Notes: generated by a model from the letters alone, not told the origin. Shown: positions 46,601 through 55,430, counted from the stretch's first letter. The stretch: DNA of 64,000 nucleotides from Asticcacaulis aquaticus (GCF_028550415.1 NZ_JAQQKX010000005.1:186001-250000), one strand, 5' to 3'. Program-made: numbers and translations.

Positions 46601-47344
46601 ATGCGCCGAACTCTAAGACAGATTAGCGGCAGGCGTCGTACAGAGACGGGGGACGCACGTCTGGGCCTGAGCCTCGCCTTTGTCGCCGGGGCGATCAATG
46701 CCGGCGGTTTTCTGGCGGTAGGGGTCTATACATCGCACATGTCCGGCATGGTGGCGTCCTTCGCCGACTTCTCGATCCTGAACCATTGGGGGGCGGCGTT
46801 TCTGGCGGCAACCTACGTCCTGTGCTTTTTCCTGGGGGCGGTGACGTCCAGTCTGCTGGTCAATGCCGCCCGGCAACGGCGACTGCATTCGGAGTTCGCC
46901 CTGACCCTCGGCCTCGAAGCGCTCCTGTTGCTGGTGTTCGGGTTTCTGGCGGCGGGACTGGTCGGGAATGTCGCGCTCAGCCTGCCGCTGACCATAGGCC
47001 TGTTGTGCTATCTGATGGGATTGCAGAACAGCCTCATGACCAAGCTTTCGCACGCTGAAATCCGCACGACGCACATGACCGGTGTCATTACCGATCTGGG
47101 GATTGAGGCTGGACGATACCTTTTCGGGCGTCTGGCGGGGGCCTCCGTACGATTTCATCCGAAGAAGGCAAGGCTGCTCGGCGGTCTGTTGCTGGCCTTT
47201 ACTCTGGGCGGCCTGATCGGGGCGTTCGGTTTCAGCCATATGGGTTTTGTAACGGTCCTACCCTTTTCGCTTTTGCTGGGGGTGATTGCCATGGTCCCCA
47301 TCCTTGACGATCTGTCGCGGCAAAAGCGGCGGACGACCTCTTGA
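46601..47344 (+). CDS. DUF1275 (YoaK-type) membrane protein
   Basis: 247 residues from ATG at 46601. Six membrane segments. Family marks: FVAGAINAGGFLAVGVYTSH, MSGMVASFAD and RTTHMTGVITDLGIEAGRYL, the last containing the conserved THMTG. Believed to be a small-molecule transporter or sensor; function unknown. Divergent from the E1-like gene, 31 nt before hslV. Confidence 0.9.
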   Translation: MRRTLRQISGRRRTETGDARLGLSLAFVAGAINAGGFLAVGVYTSHMSGMVASFADFSILNHWGAAFLAATYVLCFFLGAVTSSLLVNAARQRRLHSEFALTLGLEALLLLVFGFLAAGLVGNVALSLPLTIGLLCYLMGLQNSLMTKLSHAEIRTTHMTGVITDLGIEAGRYLFGRLAGASVRFHPKKARLLGGLLLAFTLGGLIGAFGFSHMGFVTVLPFSLLLGVIAMVPILDDLSRQKRRTTS

Positions 47345-47375
47345 ATCGGTCGCATAAACACGCCAAGTAACGAGG

Positions 47376-47927
47376 ATGACAGACAGCAATTTTCCTAACT
47401 GGCACGGGACCACGATCGTGGCCGTGCGCAAGAACGGCAAGACCGTGATCGCCGGTGACGGTCAGGTCTCGATGGGACCGACCATCGTCAAAGGCGGGGC
47501 GAAGAAGGTCCGCACGCTTGCGGGCGGTAAGGTCATCGTCGGCTTCGCGGGCGCGACGGCGGATGCCTTCACCCTGCTGGAGCGGCTTGAGGCCAAGCTG
47601 GAGCTTTATCCGGATCAACTGGCGCGGGCCTGCGTCGATCTGGCCAAGGATTGGCGCACGGATCGTTATCTGCGTCGTCTGGAGGCCATGCTGCTGGTCG
47701 GCGACACCAACCATATCCTGACCATTACCGGCGTCGGCGACGTGCTGGAACCCGAAGACGGCGTGGCGGCCATCGGCTCCGGCGGCACCTATGCCCTGTC
47801 GGCGGCGCGCGCCTTGCTCGACTACGAACCCGACGCCGAGGTCATCGCGCGCAAGGCGATGAAGATCGCCGGGGAAATCTGCGTCTATACCAACGGCAAT
47901 GTCACTCTGGAGAAACTCGAAGCGTGA
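47376..47927 (+). CDS. hslV: ATP-dependent protease HslVU peptidase subunit
   Basis: 183 residues. The N-terminal nucleophile is Thr12 after processing at [12 protein letters not shown], as in other alphaproteobacterial HslV with a short propeptide. Other marks: [17 protein letters not shown] and the C-terminal ICVYTNGN. Twelve copies form the peptidase capped by HslU. GAGG directly abuts the ATG. A GNAT gene overlaps its stop by four bases, then hslU. Confidence 0.96.
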   Translation: MTDSNFPNWHGTTIVAVRKNGKTVIAGDGQVSMGPTIVKGGAKKVRTLAGGKVIVGFAGATADAFTLLERLEAKLELYPDQLARACVDLAKDWRTDRYLRRLEAMLLVGDTNHILTITGVGDVLEPEDGVAAIGSGGTYALSAARALLDYEPDAEVIARKAMKIAGEICVYTNGNVTLEKLEA

Positions 47928-48436
47928 TCTCGTTCCGTCCTCTGACCGATAATGACGCAGGCCTGCTCCTGCTGTGGCTGTCCTCGCCGCACGTGCAGCA
48001 GTGGTGGGGCCACGACGGCCAGTCTGCCGAGGACGCCGTCGAAGACGCGCTGGCCTATGTCGGCGCAGCCAACGGCACCGGCTATATCTTCAACTGGCAC
48101 GGCAATCCGGCAGGCTATGTGCAAAGCTACGAATGCTGCCCTGAGCATGAGGCCGACGATCCCTGCTATGCCGAAAGTCCGCGCGGCACCTTCCTGATAG
48201 ACCTGTTCGTCGGCGATGCCTCGCTGCTGGGCGAAGGCGTCGGCACCGAAGCTTTGCGTATGGTATGTGAGGGTATGTTCAAAAAGGGCGCTCAGGTCGT
48301 CCGCGTCGCCCCGCATTCGGCCAATCTTGCCGCCGTGCGCTGCTGCGAAAAGGCAGGCTTTGCGCCGTCGGATGCGGCTGTGTCGGGCGGCCTGCGCCTG
48401 ATGTGCCGGACGCCGGATATCGCGGCCTATGTTTAA
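47924..48436 (+). CDS. GNAT-family N-acetyltransferase between hslV and hslU
   Basis: 170 residues from GTG at 47924, overlapping the hslV stop (GTGA). The sequence [27 protein letters not shown], then [20 protein letters not shown] with the acetyl-CoA loop and [17 protein letters not shown] is typical of the group that includes aminoglycoside 6'-acetyltransferases and siderophore acyltransferases. The substrate is unknown; resistance should not be assumed. Tight coupling on both sides (15 nt to hslU) means it is made with the protease. Confidence 0.88.
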   Translation: MISFRPLTDNDAGLLLLWLSSPHVQQWWGHDGQSAEDAVEDALAYVGAANGTGYIFNWHGNPAGYVQSYECCPEHEADDPCYAESPRGTFLIDLFVGDASLLGEGVGTEALRMVCEGMFKKGAQVVRVAPHSANLAAVRCCEKAGFAPSDAAVSGGLRLMCRTPDIAAYV

Positions 48437-48451
48437 GTACTGGATTATCTA

Positions 48452-49750
48452 ATGACCACCTTTTCCCCGCGTGAAATCGTCTCCGAACTCGACCGCCATA
48501 TCATCGGCCACACCGAGGCCAAGAAGGCCGTGGCCGTGGCGCTGCGCAACCGCTGGCGGCGCAAGGCGACCGACGCGGCCATCCGCGACGAGATCACGCC
48601 AAAGAACATCCTGCTGATCGGTCCAACCGGTGTCGGCAAGACCGAGATCGCGCGGCGTCTGGCCAAGCTCGCCAATGCCCCCTTCATCAAGGTCGAGGCG
48701 ACCAAGTTCACCGAGGTCGGCTATGTCGGCCGCGACGTCGATCAGATCGTCCGCGACCTCGTCGAAGCCGCGATTCTAATGGTCAAGGACAAGAACCGTC
48801 AGGGTGTCCGCGCCAAGGCCGAGGCCGCTGCCGAGGAGCGCCTGCTCGATGCGCTGGTCGGCCCCGGTTCGCAACCGGCGACGCGCGACAGCTTCCGCAA
48901 GCGCCTGCGCAACGGCGAACTGGACGACAAGGAGGTCGAACTGAGCGTCGCCGATACGGGTGGACAAATCGGCATGTTCGAAATCCCCGGTCAGGCCGGC
49001 AATCAGATCAATCTCGGCGACATGCTGCAAAAGGCGATGGGCGCACGGCAGAAAAACGTGCGCCTGACGGTCGCCGCGGCGCAACCGATCCTCCTGTCGG
49101 AAGAGTCCGAAAAGCTGCTCGATCAGGAGGCCGTGTCGCGCGAAGCCCTGTCGCTGGCCGAGCAGGAAGGCATCGTCTTCCTCGATGAGATCGACAAGGT
49201 GGCGTCTAAGTCCGAACGCGGCGGGGCAGATGTCTCACGCGAAGGCGTCCAGCGCGACCTCTTGCCGCTGATCGAGGGCACCACGGTCTCGACCAAATAC
49301 GGGCCGGTCAAGACCGACCATATCCTGTTCATCGCCTCGGGGGCGTTCCACGTCGCCAAGCCGTCGGACCTGCTGCCGGAACTGCAGGGGCGTCTGCCGA
49401 TCCGGGTCGAACTGAAGGCCCTGACTCAGGACGATTTCCGCCGTATCCTCAGCGAACCCGAAGCCAATCTGATCAAGCAGAATCAGGCCCTTATGGCGAC
49501 CGAAGGCCTGACGCTCGAATTCGATGATGGCGCGATCTCCGAGATGGCCGCCGCCGCCGCGCAGGTCAATGCCAAGGTCGAGAACATCGGCGCCCGTCGT
49601 CTGCACACCATCATCGAAAAGGTGATGGAGGATTTGAGCTTCACCGCCGCCGATCAGGCCGGTCAGACCGTCACCATCGACGCCGCCTATGTGAAGCAGC
49701 GGCTCGGCGAAATCGCCGGGGATGCGGATCTGAGCCGGTATATTCTCTAA
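48452..49750 (+). CDS. hslU: ATP-dependent protease HslVU unfoldase subunit
   Basis: 432 residues, full length AAA+ unfoldase. Walker A GPTGVGKT at 57-64, Walker [11 protein letters not shown] in the middle, the intermediate domain between about 110 and 235, and the C-terminal end SRYIL that docks into HslV. Works with HslV to degrade regulatory and damaged proteins. Ends at a strong terminator. Confidence 0.97.
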   Translation: MTTFSPREIVSELDRHIIGHTEAKKAVAVALRNRWRRKATDAAIRDEITPKNILLIGPTGVGKTEIARRLAKLANAPFIKVEATKFTEVGYVGRDVDQIVRDLVEAAILMVKDKNRQGVRAKAEAAAEERLLDALVGPGSQPATRDSFRKRLRNGELDDKEVELSVADTGGQIGMFEIPGQAGNQINLGDMLQKAMGARQKNVRLTVAAAQPILLSEESEKLLDQEAVSREALSLAEQEGIVFLDEIDKVASKSERGGADVSREGVQRDLLPLIEGTTVSTKYGPVKTDHILFIASGAFHVAKPSDLLPELQGRLPIRVELKALTQDDFRRILSEPEANLIKQNQALMATEGLTLEFDDGAISEMAAAAAQVNAKVENIGARRLHTIIEKVMEDLSFTAADQAGQTVTIDAAYVKQRLGEIAGDADLSRYIL

Positions 49751-49762
49751 GCGCAGCCCAGA

Positions 49763-49791
49763 AAAAAGCCCCGGAATGTCCGGGGCTTTTT
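49763..49791. terminator. Bidirectional terminator between hslU and DUF3144 genes
   Basis: AAAAAGCCCCGGA and TCCGGGGCTTTTT with a 3-nt loop. A T run follows the stem on both strands, so it ends hslU (plus) and the DUF3144 gene that stops at 49793 (minus). Confidence 0.92.
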
Positions 49792-49792
49792 G

Positions 49793-50080
49793 TTATTCGC
49801 GGCCTGTATTACGGGCGAACTGATCGACATATTCGTTGAAATGATGTTCGAGATATTCGGCGTACTGCGTCAGGCTGCGTTCGATGAACACCTTGCGCGT
49901 CACGGCGAATTGCGTGGCGTCGACAGCGTCACCGGCCAGCACATGCACGTTATAGCGGGCGGCGGCGTGCAGCAGGGCCGTGGCGACCAGATAGGCATCG
50001 CTGGTTTTTGCCTGCGCATTGGCGGTATCGATATAGGCCGAGGCCAGATCGCCGAAGGTGGGTTCTTTGGTCTGGCTCAT
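49793..50080 (-). CDS. DUF3144 protein, type 2, downstream pair
   Basis: 95 residues, helical, cytoplasmic. Core pattern AYIDTANAQAK...ATALLHAAARYNVHVLAGD, ending YAEYLEHHFNEYVDQF, as in DUF3144. The family has no known function. It overlaps the type 1 gene upstream by four bases, and the pair repeats the arrangement at 50543-51157. Residues 1-10 differ from the type 1 proteins, which begin MAEVSNERFN. Confidence 0.82.
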   Translation of the reverse strand: MSQTKEPTFGDLASAYIDTANAQAKTSDAYLVATALLHAAARYNVHVLAGDAVDATQFAVTRKVFIERSLTQYAEYLEHHFNEYVDQFARNTGRE

Positions 50081-50382
50081 GCTTTGGAAATCCCCAGTGT
50101 CGCCGGCGAATAGTGCGCAAAATTATCGGTATAGTCCTGATAGTGGCTTTCCAGATAGTCGCGGTACAGTTTGACGTAATGGTCGATATGGGCGTCCTTG
50201 CTCTGCGCCATGACGCGGCCGCTGACGAACTGCGTCGAGGACACGAAGCAGTTGAAGCGCGCCGCCGCCTGCATCAGGGCCGCCCCGGCGATGCCCGGAT
50301 TGCTTTCGGGCAGGTGACTGTTCGCCGTATTGATATGCTGCACGACAAATTCGTTGAAACGTTCGTTTGAAACTTCGGCCAC
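50077..50382 (-). CDS. DUF3144 protein, type 1, downstream pair
   Basis: 101 residues. MAEVSNERFNEFVVQHINTA, AALMQAAARFNCFVSSTQFV and AHIDHYVKLYRDYLESHY are almost the same as in the protein at 50852-51157, so the two are recent duplicates. A Cys (in NCFVSS) replaces Ala of the other copy. GGAG precedes the ATG. Function unknown. Confidence 0.83.
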   Translation of the reverse strand: MAEVSNERFNEFVVQHINTANSHLPESNPGIAGAALMQAAARFNCFVSSTQFVSGRVMAQSKDAHIDHYVKLYRDYLESHYQDYTDNFAHYSPATLGISKA

Positions 50383-50484
50383 AGGGCGCTCCTCTTGGTT
50401 TTGCCGTATGTGGGTCAGCGAACCCGCTTTGTCAACGGGGCGGGAGGTGGGGGGCAGAAGGCGGGGGGATGCCTTTCGCGAAAC

Positions 50485-50516
50485 AAAAAAAGCCCCGGCA
50501 GGACCGGGGCTTTTTT
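50485..50516. terminator. Bidirectional terminator between the two DUF3144 pairs
   Basis: A7 then GCCCCGG, loop, CCGGGGC then T6. Very like the one at 49763-49791; on the minus strand it ends the upstream pair. The duplicated pair thus carries its own terminator. Confidence 0.9.
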
Positions 50517-50542
50517 CATGTCAGAACACTCAGGCCTAGGTC

Positions 50543-50842
50543 TCAGGTCTGGGGGCTCAGATAGGCGTCGAAATGCTCGCTGTATTCGGCGTAGTGCCCT
50601 TCGAGATATTCGCGGAACTGAGCGGTGATCGCATCAATATTGACCTTGCGCGCCACCATCATCTGCGTCTTGTCGTGGCTGGACGTCGCCGCCACGAAGG
50701 CCTGATAGCGGGCCGCCGCATGCAGCAGGGCATTGCCGGGCACGTTGAAGGAATCGACCTCTTTACCCTGCCGGTTGGCGATGTCGATATATTCGGCGGC
50801 CATCTGGCCGAACTGCTCAGGGCTTACGGTGGGTTTGTTCAC
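50543..50842 (-). CDS. DUF3144 protein, type 2, upstream pair
   Basis: 99 residues with the same plan as 49793-50080: AAEYIDIANRQGK, GNALLHAAARYQAFVAATS, FREYLEGHYAEYSEHF. It starts nine bases after the type 1 gene. Less similar to its counterpart than the type 1 copies are to each other. Confidence 0.82.
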   Translation of the reverse strand: MNKPTVSPEQFGQMAAEYIDIANRQGKEVDSFNVPGNALLHAAARYQAFVAATSSHDKTQMMVARKVNIDAITAQFREYLEGHYAEYSEHFDAYLSPQT

Positions 50843-50851
50843 TTGAGTATC

Positions 50852-51157
50852 CTAAATCTTGGGGATGCCGATGTTCGGGCGGCCATATTGTTCGAAGTTT
50901 TCGGCGTATTCCTTGTAATGGTCTTCGAGATATTGCCGGTAAAGCTTTACGTAGTGATCGATATGGGCCTCCTTGCTTTGCAGCATGACGCGACCGCTGA
51001 CGAACTGGGTCGAGGAGACGAAGGCGTTGAAACGGGCCGCGGCGTGCATCAGGGCGGCGCCGGCATTGCCGGGATTGGCCTCCTTGAGATGGCCGTTCGC
51101 TGTGTCGATGTGCTCGATCATCATTTCATTAAAGCGTTCGTTGGAAACTTCGGCCAC
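50852..51157 (-). CDS. DUF3144 protein, type 1, upstream pair
   Basis: 101 residues, begins MAEVSNERFNEMMIEHIDTA and ends NFEQYGRPNIGIPKI. Near-duplicate of the protein at 50077-50382. AAGGAGT is some nine bases before the ATG. First gene of a two-gene unit. Helical, no signal peptide; function unknown. Confidence 0.83.
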   Translation of the reverse strand: MAEVSNERFNEMMIEHIDTANGHLKEANPGNAGAALMHAAARFNAFVSSTQFVSGRVMLQSKEAHIDHYVKLYRQYLEDHYKEYAENFEQYGRPNIGIPKI

Positions 51158-51191
51158 GGGGCACTCCTTATCTTACAGGTAACATCTGAAA

Positions 51192-51662
51192 TCAGCCGTC
51201 CGGGTTTGTCAACGTGGTCAGCAGCGCCTGAGAGGCCTGATCGCACAGTTTGTACACGGCTTCGAAATCGCGGGTGTCGCCGTAATAAGGGTCGGGCACG
51301 TCCTTGGTGATACCCAGCGCCTCATCGAGGTAGAGCGCGACCTTGGCCGTGGCATCGTCGGGCATGAGGTTGCGGATATTGCGGACATTGTCGCGGTCGA
51401 GGCCCAGGATCAGGTCGAAGCGGTAAAAGTCGTCGCGGTGCAATTGCCGGGCGCATTGCTCATGGATCGCCACGCCATAGCAGGCGGCCACCGCAATCGA
51501 GCGCCGGTCGGGTGCCTCGCCCTTATGCCAGCCGCCGGTCCCTGCGCTGTCGATCAGGAAACGGTCGCTCAGACCCGCCGTGGCAACGTGGTGGCGGAAC
51601 AGGCCCTCAGCCAGCGGCGAGCGACAGATATTGCCAAGGCAGACGAAGAGAACAGCAGTCAT
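51192..51662 (-). CDS. Low-molecular-weight protein-tyrosine phosphatase
   Basis: 156 residues from ATG at 51662. The P loop VCLGNICRSP has nucleophile Cys8 and Arg14; the general acid is Asp124 in DPYYG. Matches the family length. Such enzymes act on tyrosine kinases of polysaccharide export or on arginine-phosphorylated proteins; no kinase is nearby. A 103-bp repeat lies directly upstream, where its promoter would be expected. Confidence 0.93.
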   Translation of the reverse strand: MTAVLFVCLGNICRSPLAEGLFRHHVATAGLSDRFLIDSAGTGGWHKGEAPDRRSIAVAACYGVAIHEQCARQLHRDDFYRFDLILGLDRDNVRNIRNLMPDDATAKVALYLDEALGITKDVPDPYYGDTRDFEAVYKLCDQASQALLTTLTNPDG

Positions 51663-51671
51663 GCGTCGATT

Positions 51672-51775
51672 TAGAGCGCATTCCAAAAAGTGTGCAACGG
51701 TTTTTGGAACCAAATGCGCGACAAAACAAAAGATTAGAGCACGATTCCGATCCAACAAGATCGGAACGTGCTCTA
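51672..51775. repeat. 103-bp double-hairpin mosaic repeat, copy 3
   Basis: Same plan as the other copies (TAGAGCGCATTCCAAAAAG start, ACAAAACAAAAGATTAGAGC joint, end CGTGCTCTA) but with different stem sequences that keep their pairing: GCGCATT/AATGCGC, TTCCAAAAA/TTTTTGGAA, and TAGAGCACGATTCCGAT with ATCGGAACGTGCTCTA. Compensating changes show that the folded form is kept. It lies between the divergent phosphatase and MazG-like genes. Confidence 0.85.
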
Positions 51776-51850
51776 ACCGCCATGCAGGCCCGTGCACAAG
51801 TGCCGCTTGCTCATCAGCAGAATCGTCCGTAAGACGGTCGGGAACAGACG

Positions 51851-52201
51851 ATGAACGATGTAACCATGACCCAGCCTCTGCCCGGACTTGAGCCTTTTAT
51901 CGATCGCTTGAAAGCCATCTCGGATCGTTACGAACGTGTGCACGGCATCGACCGGGGCGGCGACTGGCACCTGCTCAAGGTGCAGGAGGAAATCGGCGAA
52001 CTGACCCAGGCCTATCTGGCCATGACCGGACGCTCGCGCCGGGATGCCGATGGGGCGCGGCATGAGGTGGCGATGGAAATGGCCGATGTCGTCTGCATGA
52101 TCTTCCTGATGGCACGTGACCAAGGCATTGACCTCAATGCCGCTATTCAGGAAAAGTGGATGAAATGGGAGCAGGTGATGCGTGACGAGGCAAGTGCGTG
52201 A
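51851..52201 (+). CDS. MazG-like nucleotide pyrophosphohydrolase
   Basis: 116 residues, all-alpha. Metal-binding pattern of the MazG superfamily: LLKVQEEIGELTQAY (ExxE) and EVAMEMADVVCMIF (ExxD) in the second helix pair. Would hydrolyse a nucleoside triphosphate to monophosphate and pyrophosphate, cleaning the pool; substrate unknown. Overlaps nth by four bases, fitting a role in DNA upkeep. Confidence 0.85.
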   Translation: MNDVTMTQPLPGLEPFIDRLKAISDRYERVHGIDRGGDWHLLKVQEEIGELTQAYLAMTGRSRRDADGARHEVAMEMADVVCMIFLMARDQGIDLNAAIQEKWMKWEQVMRDEASA

Positions 52202-52833
52202 GCCGCGCCGCTGTCAAAAAGCTGTTCGAGCGGTTCGAGGCCGACAAGCCCGAACCGAAAACCGAACTGAACTTCACCAATCCGTTTACGCTTACAGTGG
52301 CCGTGGCCCTGTCGGCGCAGACGACCGATGTGGCGGTCAACAAGGCCACCGCGCCTCTGTTCAAGATCGCCGACACGCCTCAGACCATGCTGGACTTAGG
52401 CGAAGAGCGGCTGATGCAGATGATTTCCTCCATCGGACTTTACCGCAACAAGGCGAAGAACGTGATGGAGATGTGCCGCATCCTGATAAGTCGGTTCGAT
52501 GGTCAGGTGCCGCTCAACCGCGCCGATCTGTTGAGCCTGCCCGGCGTCGGTAACAAGACGGCGAGCGTGGTGCTGAATGAGCTGGATATCGAACCGGCGA
52601 TTGCGGTGGATACGCACGTCTATCGCGTGTCGCACCGGCTGGGGATCGTCGATGCGGCGGCCAATACGCCGGACAAGGTCGAGGCCGAACTGATGACCGT
52701 CATTCCGCGCAAGTGGCTGACGCGGGCGCATCACTGGCTGATCCTGCACGGGCGCTATACCTGCGTGGCGCGCAACCCGAAGTGCATGGCCTGTCTGGTC
52801 GAGGACCTATGTCCGAAGATCGGAGTGGGGTAA
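52198..52833 (+). CDS. nth: Endonuclease III (DNA glycosylase/AP lyase)
   Basis: 211 residues, full length, GTG start overlapping the MazG-like stop. Excises oxidised pyrimidines. HhH motif LPGVGNKTASVVL with catalytic Lys120, Asp138 in AVDTHVYRVS (same numbers as E. coli), and the [4Fe-4S] loop with Cys189, Cys196, Cys199 and Cys205. Confidence 0.97.
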   Translation: MSRAAVKKLFERFEADKPEPKTELNFTNPFTLTVAVALSAQTTDVAVNKATAPLFKIADTPQTMLDLGEERLMQMISSIGLYRNKAKNVMEMCRILISRFDGQVPLNRADLLSLPGVGNKTASVVLNELDIEPAIAVDTHVYRVSHRLGIVDAAANTPDKVEAELMTVIPRKWLTRAHHWLILHGRYTCVARNPKCMACLVEDLCPKIGVG

Positions 52834-53154
52834 TCAGACGGCAAACACGTCCTGAAGCGTACTCAGGGTATCCATCAAAACCGCGTCGGGCAGAGCGCCC
52901 AGGCGCTTGACCAGCCGGCTTTTGTCCAGGGTTCTGATCTGGTCGAGCAGAATCAGCCCTTTTTTACCGTCAAAGCTCAGATCGATGCGAAAGGGCGCCG
53001 GGCGACTGCCGGTGGTCATAGGGGCGACGATGACAGTACGTAGATAGTCGTGCAGTTCCGGCGGCGAAATAACCACACACGGACGGGTTTTCTGAATTTC
53101 GCTGCCGACCGTTGGGTCGAGATTGGCCAGCCATATATCGCCGCGCTTTACCAT
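52834..53154 (-). CDS. MazF/PemK-type endoribonuclease toxin
   Basis: 106 residues. KRGDIWLANLDPTVGSEIQK at the N terminus, RPCVVISP and VAPMTTGSR are the MazF hallmarks, with the conserved Arg and Thr of the RNase site. Overlaps the antitoxin gene by seven bases and follows it, as is usual. Its stop abuts that of nth on the other strand. Confidence 0.92.
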   Translation of the reverse strand: MVKRGDIWLANLDPTVGSEIQKTRPCVVISPPELHDYLRTVIVAPMTTGSRPAPFRIDLSFDGKKGLILLDQIRTLDKSRLVKRLGALPDAVLMDTLSTLQDVFAV

Positions 53155-53393
53155 GTGAGGTCCGCGTCCTCGGCATTGGCGATCTCGGGCCAGACCAGTG
53201 CGTCGTCACCCTGAGCGGCCAGACTCTGGCTGGCTTCGGCCCAGCCTTCGCGGGTCGATTTAGGCTTGGCCAGGATGATGGCCGTTTCTGTGACCGTCAT
53301 CTCAACGCTTTCGCTCAGCCCCAGTTGCGCTAAAACGGCTTTGGGGATGATCACGCCGTGCGAGTTACCCATCTTGCGTATGTTGGCTTTCAT
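53148..53393 (-). CDS. MazE/AbrB-type antitoxin
   Basis: 81 residues. N-terminal swapped-hairpin AbrB DNA-binding domain: ANIRKMGNSHGVIIPKAVLA, then an acidic, flexible C-terminal tail ending DADLTW that would wrap the toxin. First gene of the pair, presumably self-repressed. Confidence 0.9.
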   Translation of the reverse strand: MKANIRKMGNSHGVIIPKAVLAQLGLSESVEMTVTETAIILAKPKSTREGWAEASQSLAAQGDDALVWPEIANAEDADLTW

Positions 53394-53428
53394 GGCTCAC
53401 TTCTCCGTAAGCACAAAGTTATCACAAA

Positions 53429-54418
53429 TCAGGATTTTTGCAACCGGCACGACCGTCCGATGAGCATCATGACGGGGCAGGGCCTGCGATCCGGCATTTC
53501 CGCCGGGGCGTAGCCGCCGACCCAATGCAGTTGCGGGCGGTGCGGCAGGTCCTGCGGCAGTCGGATGTTCCACACCAGACCCAGCGGCTCCAGCGCTTTC
53601 AGAAACCAATAGCCCGGATCGCTCTGGCCCTTATAGATGCCGATGCGCGCCGAACCGGGATAGGCGTGATGGTTGTTGTGCCAGCTTTCACCCATGGTGA
53701 TCAGCCCGGCGACATCGACATTGCGGCCCTGCACCCCCGCGCCGCGCACGTGCCAGTCATGGGCCTCGCCCGTATGGGCCATGTAGCCGATCAACCAGTG
53801 GCCGGTGACGGTCACCGCGATCTGGGCGCAGACGCCCCAGATGACCCAGGCCCAGCCGCCGATGAAGAAAAACGCCACCGCCCACGGCAGATGGACGGCG
53901 ATCCAGTGCTTATCTATGAAGCGATAAAAACGGTCATTGGCCACTTCGGGTTCGATGGTCAGGGCGGGCGGCTGGGTGAGGCGGATATCCGCGTGCATCT
54001 GCCACAGGGCGTCGATCAGCGGCGGCTGGCGATGCGCGAAGTAATCGTGACAGGCCGGTTGGCGCTGCGCCCAGTCGCGGTAATCGTGCGTACGGATCAT
54101 GGCGAACGGGCCGCCGAGACCTACCAGCGTCCCCATATAGACCAGAAAATGTTCAAGCCATAGCGGACAGTCGAAGCTCTTATGGATCAGGCGGCGATGC
54201 ATCCCGACCGAATGCCCGAGCAGCAGGACGGCAACGGTTTTCACCGTGAACAGCGCGATCGTATCGAGCCGCAGATAGTGGATCAGGCCATAGATCGTCG
54301 CCGCGTACATACTCAGCAGGAACAGCGACTTAACCGGCGACCAGACGACCGTGCCGGTGACTGGATCGGCCGGAACGGCTTCGTCGATGCGCTTGAGATT
54401 GTCGAACAGGGCGGTCAT
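53429..54418 (-). CDS. Fatty acid desaturase (acyl-CoA desaturase type)
   Basis: 329 residues with four to five membrane segments. Histidine boxes: GHSVGMHRRLIH at 68-79, the second box in the form RTHDYRDWAQRQ, and ESWHNNHHAYPGSARIG as the third. Di-iron enzyme that puts a cis double bond in acyl chains, likely delta-9. The partial second box is typical of a bacterial subgroup rather than a loss. Stand-alone gene. Confidence 0.85.
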   Translation of the reverse strand: MTALFDNLKRIDEAVPADPVTGTVVWSPVKSLFLLSMYAATIYGLIHYLRLDTIALFTVKTVAVLLLGHSVGMHRRLIHKSFDCPLWLEHFLVYMGTLVGLGGPFAMIRTHDYRDWAQRQPACHDYFAHRQPPLIDALWQMHADIRLTQPPALTIEPEVANDRFYRFIDKHWIAVHLPWAVAFFFIGGWAWVIWGVCAQIAVTVTGHWLIGYMAHTGEAHDWHVRGAGVQGRNVDVAGLITMGESWHNNHHAYPGSARIGIYKGQSDPGYWFLKALEPLGLVWNIRLPQDLPHRPQLHWVGGYAPAEMPDRRPCPVMMLIGRSCRLQKS

Positions 54419-54497
54419 GGCTTACTCCCCAATCATATTTAGCTAAATGGCTAACTGTTCGTAGGGCGTAAGTCAATCCTGTTGTGGCGGTCAAGCG

Positions 54498-55367
54498 CTA
54501 ATGATGATGCCCGCACGTCCCTAACGCATGTTCGACCGCGTGCCTGAGGCGGGCCGGGGCGGCGTTCTCATATTTGAGGTACAGGTCAGGCTCGATCAGT
54601 TCCAGTTCCATCAGACAGAACCGGCCCTGCGCGTCGCGGACCATATCGACACGGGCATAGAGCAGGGTCTGCCCCACGAATTCCAGCGCCTCATAAGCCA
54701 GTTCGACGGCGGCGACGGGCGGGGTCTCGACGCGCAGATGGGCATCATAGTCGGGCTGAGAACGGAAATCGCCGGGCTTAGGCGTTTTCAGGACGGCGTG
54801 GCTGAACGTGCCGTCAAAGAAGATCAGCGACCATTCGCCCTCGCTCTGGATGGCGGGCATGAAGGGCTGGATCATGGCCTCGGCGGGCGGGGCATTGTCG
54901 GGCAGGACGTCGCCGTCGAAGATCAGCGTATTCTTGGCCCCGGCGGAGATAACCGGCTTCAAAACAACGGCTTTTTGCCCGAAGTCGGCGCGTGCGGCCT
55001 CGATTTCGGACCGTGTCAGGCCGTCGCTGAACAAGGTCGGTACGATGCGGATACCGGCCTCGGCCAGATCGCGCAGATAGCGCTTGTCGACATTCCAGCT
55101 GACGATTTCGGGCGGATTGAGCATCCTGAAGCCCTTGGCCTTGAGGGCGGCCAGGGCGCGGCGGAAATCCTCCGGCGCGTTGTGATAGCCCCAGGCGACC
55201 AGCGGCAGGACGAGGTCGTAGGCTTGCGTCAACGGCGCCGACCACGGCTGGGCGTGGACCTCGAACCCGGCAAAGGCTGTGCGATAGGCGTCCAGCACCG
55301 CCGGCCAGCGTCCGTGATGCGACGGATGGGCCGGATTGGGCGTTAGTATCAGAAGTGACTTTTTCAT
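54498..55367 (-). CDS. ATP-grasp ligase-like protein of unknown substrate
   Basis: 289 residues. ATP-grasp layout: N-terminal Rossmann-like domain (LLILTPNPAHPSHH), NPPEIVSWNVDKRYLRDLAE at the usual hinge, VVLKPVISAGAKNT as the phosphate-binding loop, and CLMELELIEPDLYL at the metal site. Similar to glutathione-synthetase-like proteins. Ends with a His cluster (GHHH). Substrate and partner unknown; divergent from the PfkB-family kinase. Confidence 0.8.
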   Translation of the reverse strand: MKKSLLILTPNPAHPSHHGRWPAVLDAYRTAFAGFEVHAQPWSAPLTQAYDLVLPLVAWGYHNAPEDFRRALAALKAKGFRMLNPPEIVSWNVDKRYLRDLAEAGIRIVPTLFSDGLTRSEIEAARADFGQKAVVLKPVISAGAKNTLIFDGDVLPDNAPPAEAMIQPFMPAIQSEGEWSLIFFDGTFSHAVLKTPKPGDFRSQPDYDAHLRVETPPVAAVELAYEALEFVGQTLLYARVDMVRDAQGRFCLMELELIEPDLYLKYENAAPARLRHAVEHALGTCGHHH

Positions 55368-55430
55368 TTTTACTTGCTCCGGCGGCGGTTTTTGCGCAAA
55401 GACACCCCAAACGCAACCGGATTATCTCGC

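Noticed and set aside
47340-47375. CTTGAA before hslV as a sigma-32 -35 box
   Set aside because: It lies only some 30 bases before the ATG, which would put the transcript start at or after the start codon, and no matching -10 box is seen.
47924-48436. Aminoglycoside acetyltransferase resistance gene
   Set aside because: Only the general GNAT subgroup is shared; the place inside hslVU suggests a housekeeping gene, and substrate residues cannot be judged.
53429-54418. Desaturase with a lost second histidine box as a pseudoenzyme
   Set aside because: The RTHDYRDWAQRQ form occurs, as far as I recall, in a bacterial subgroup; the other boxes are intact and the length is normal.
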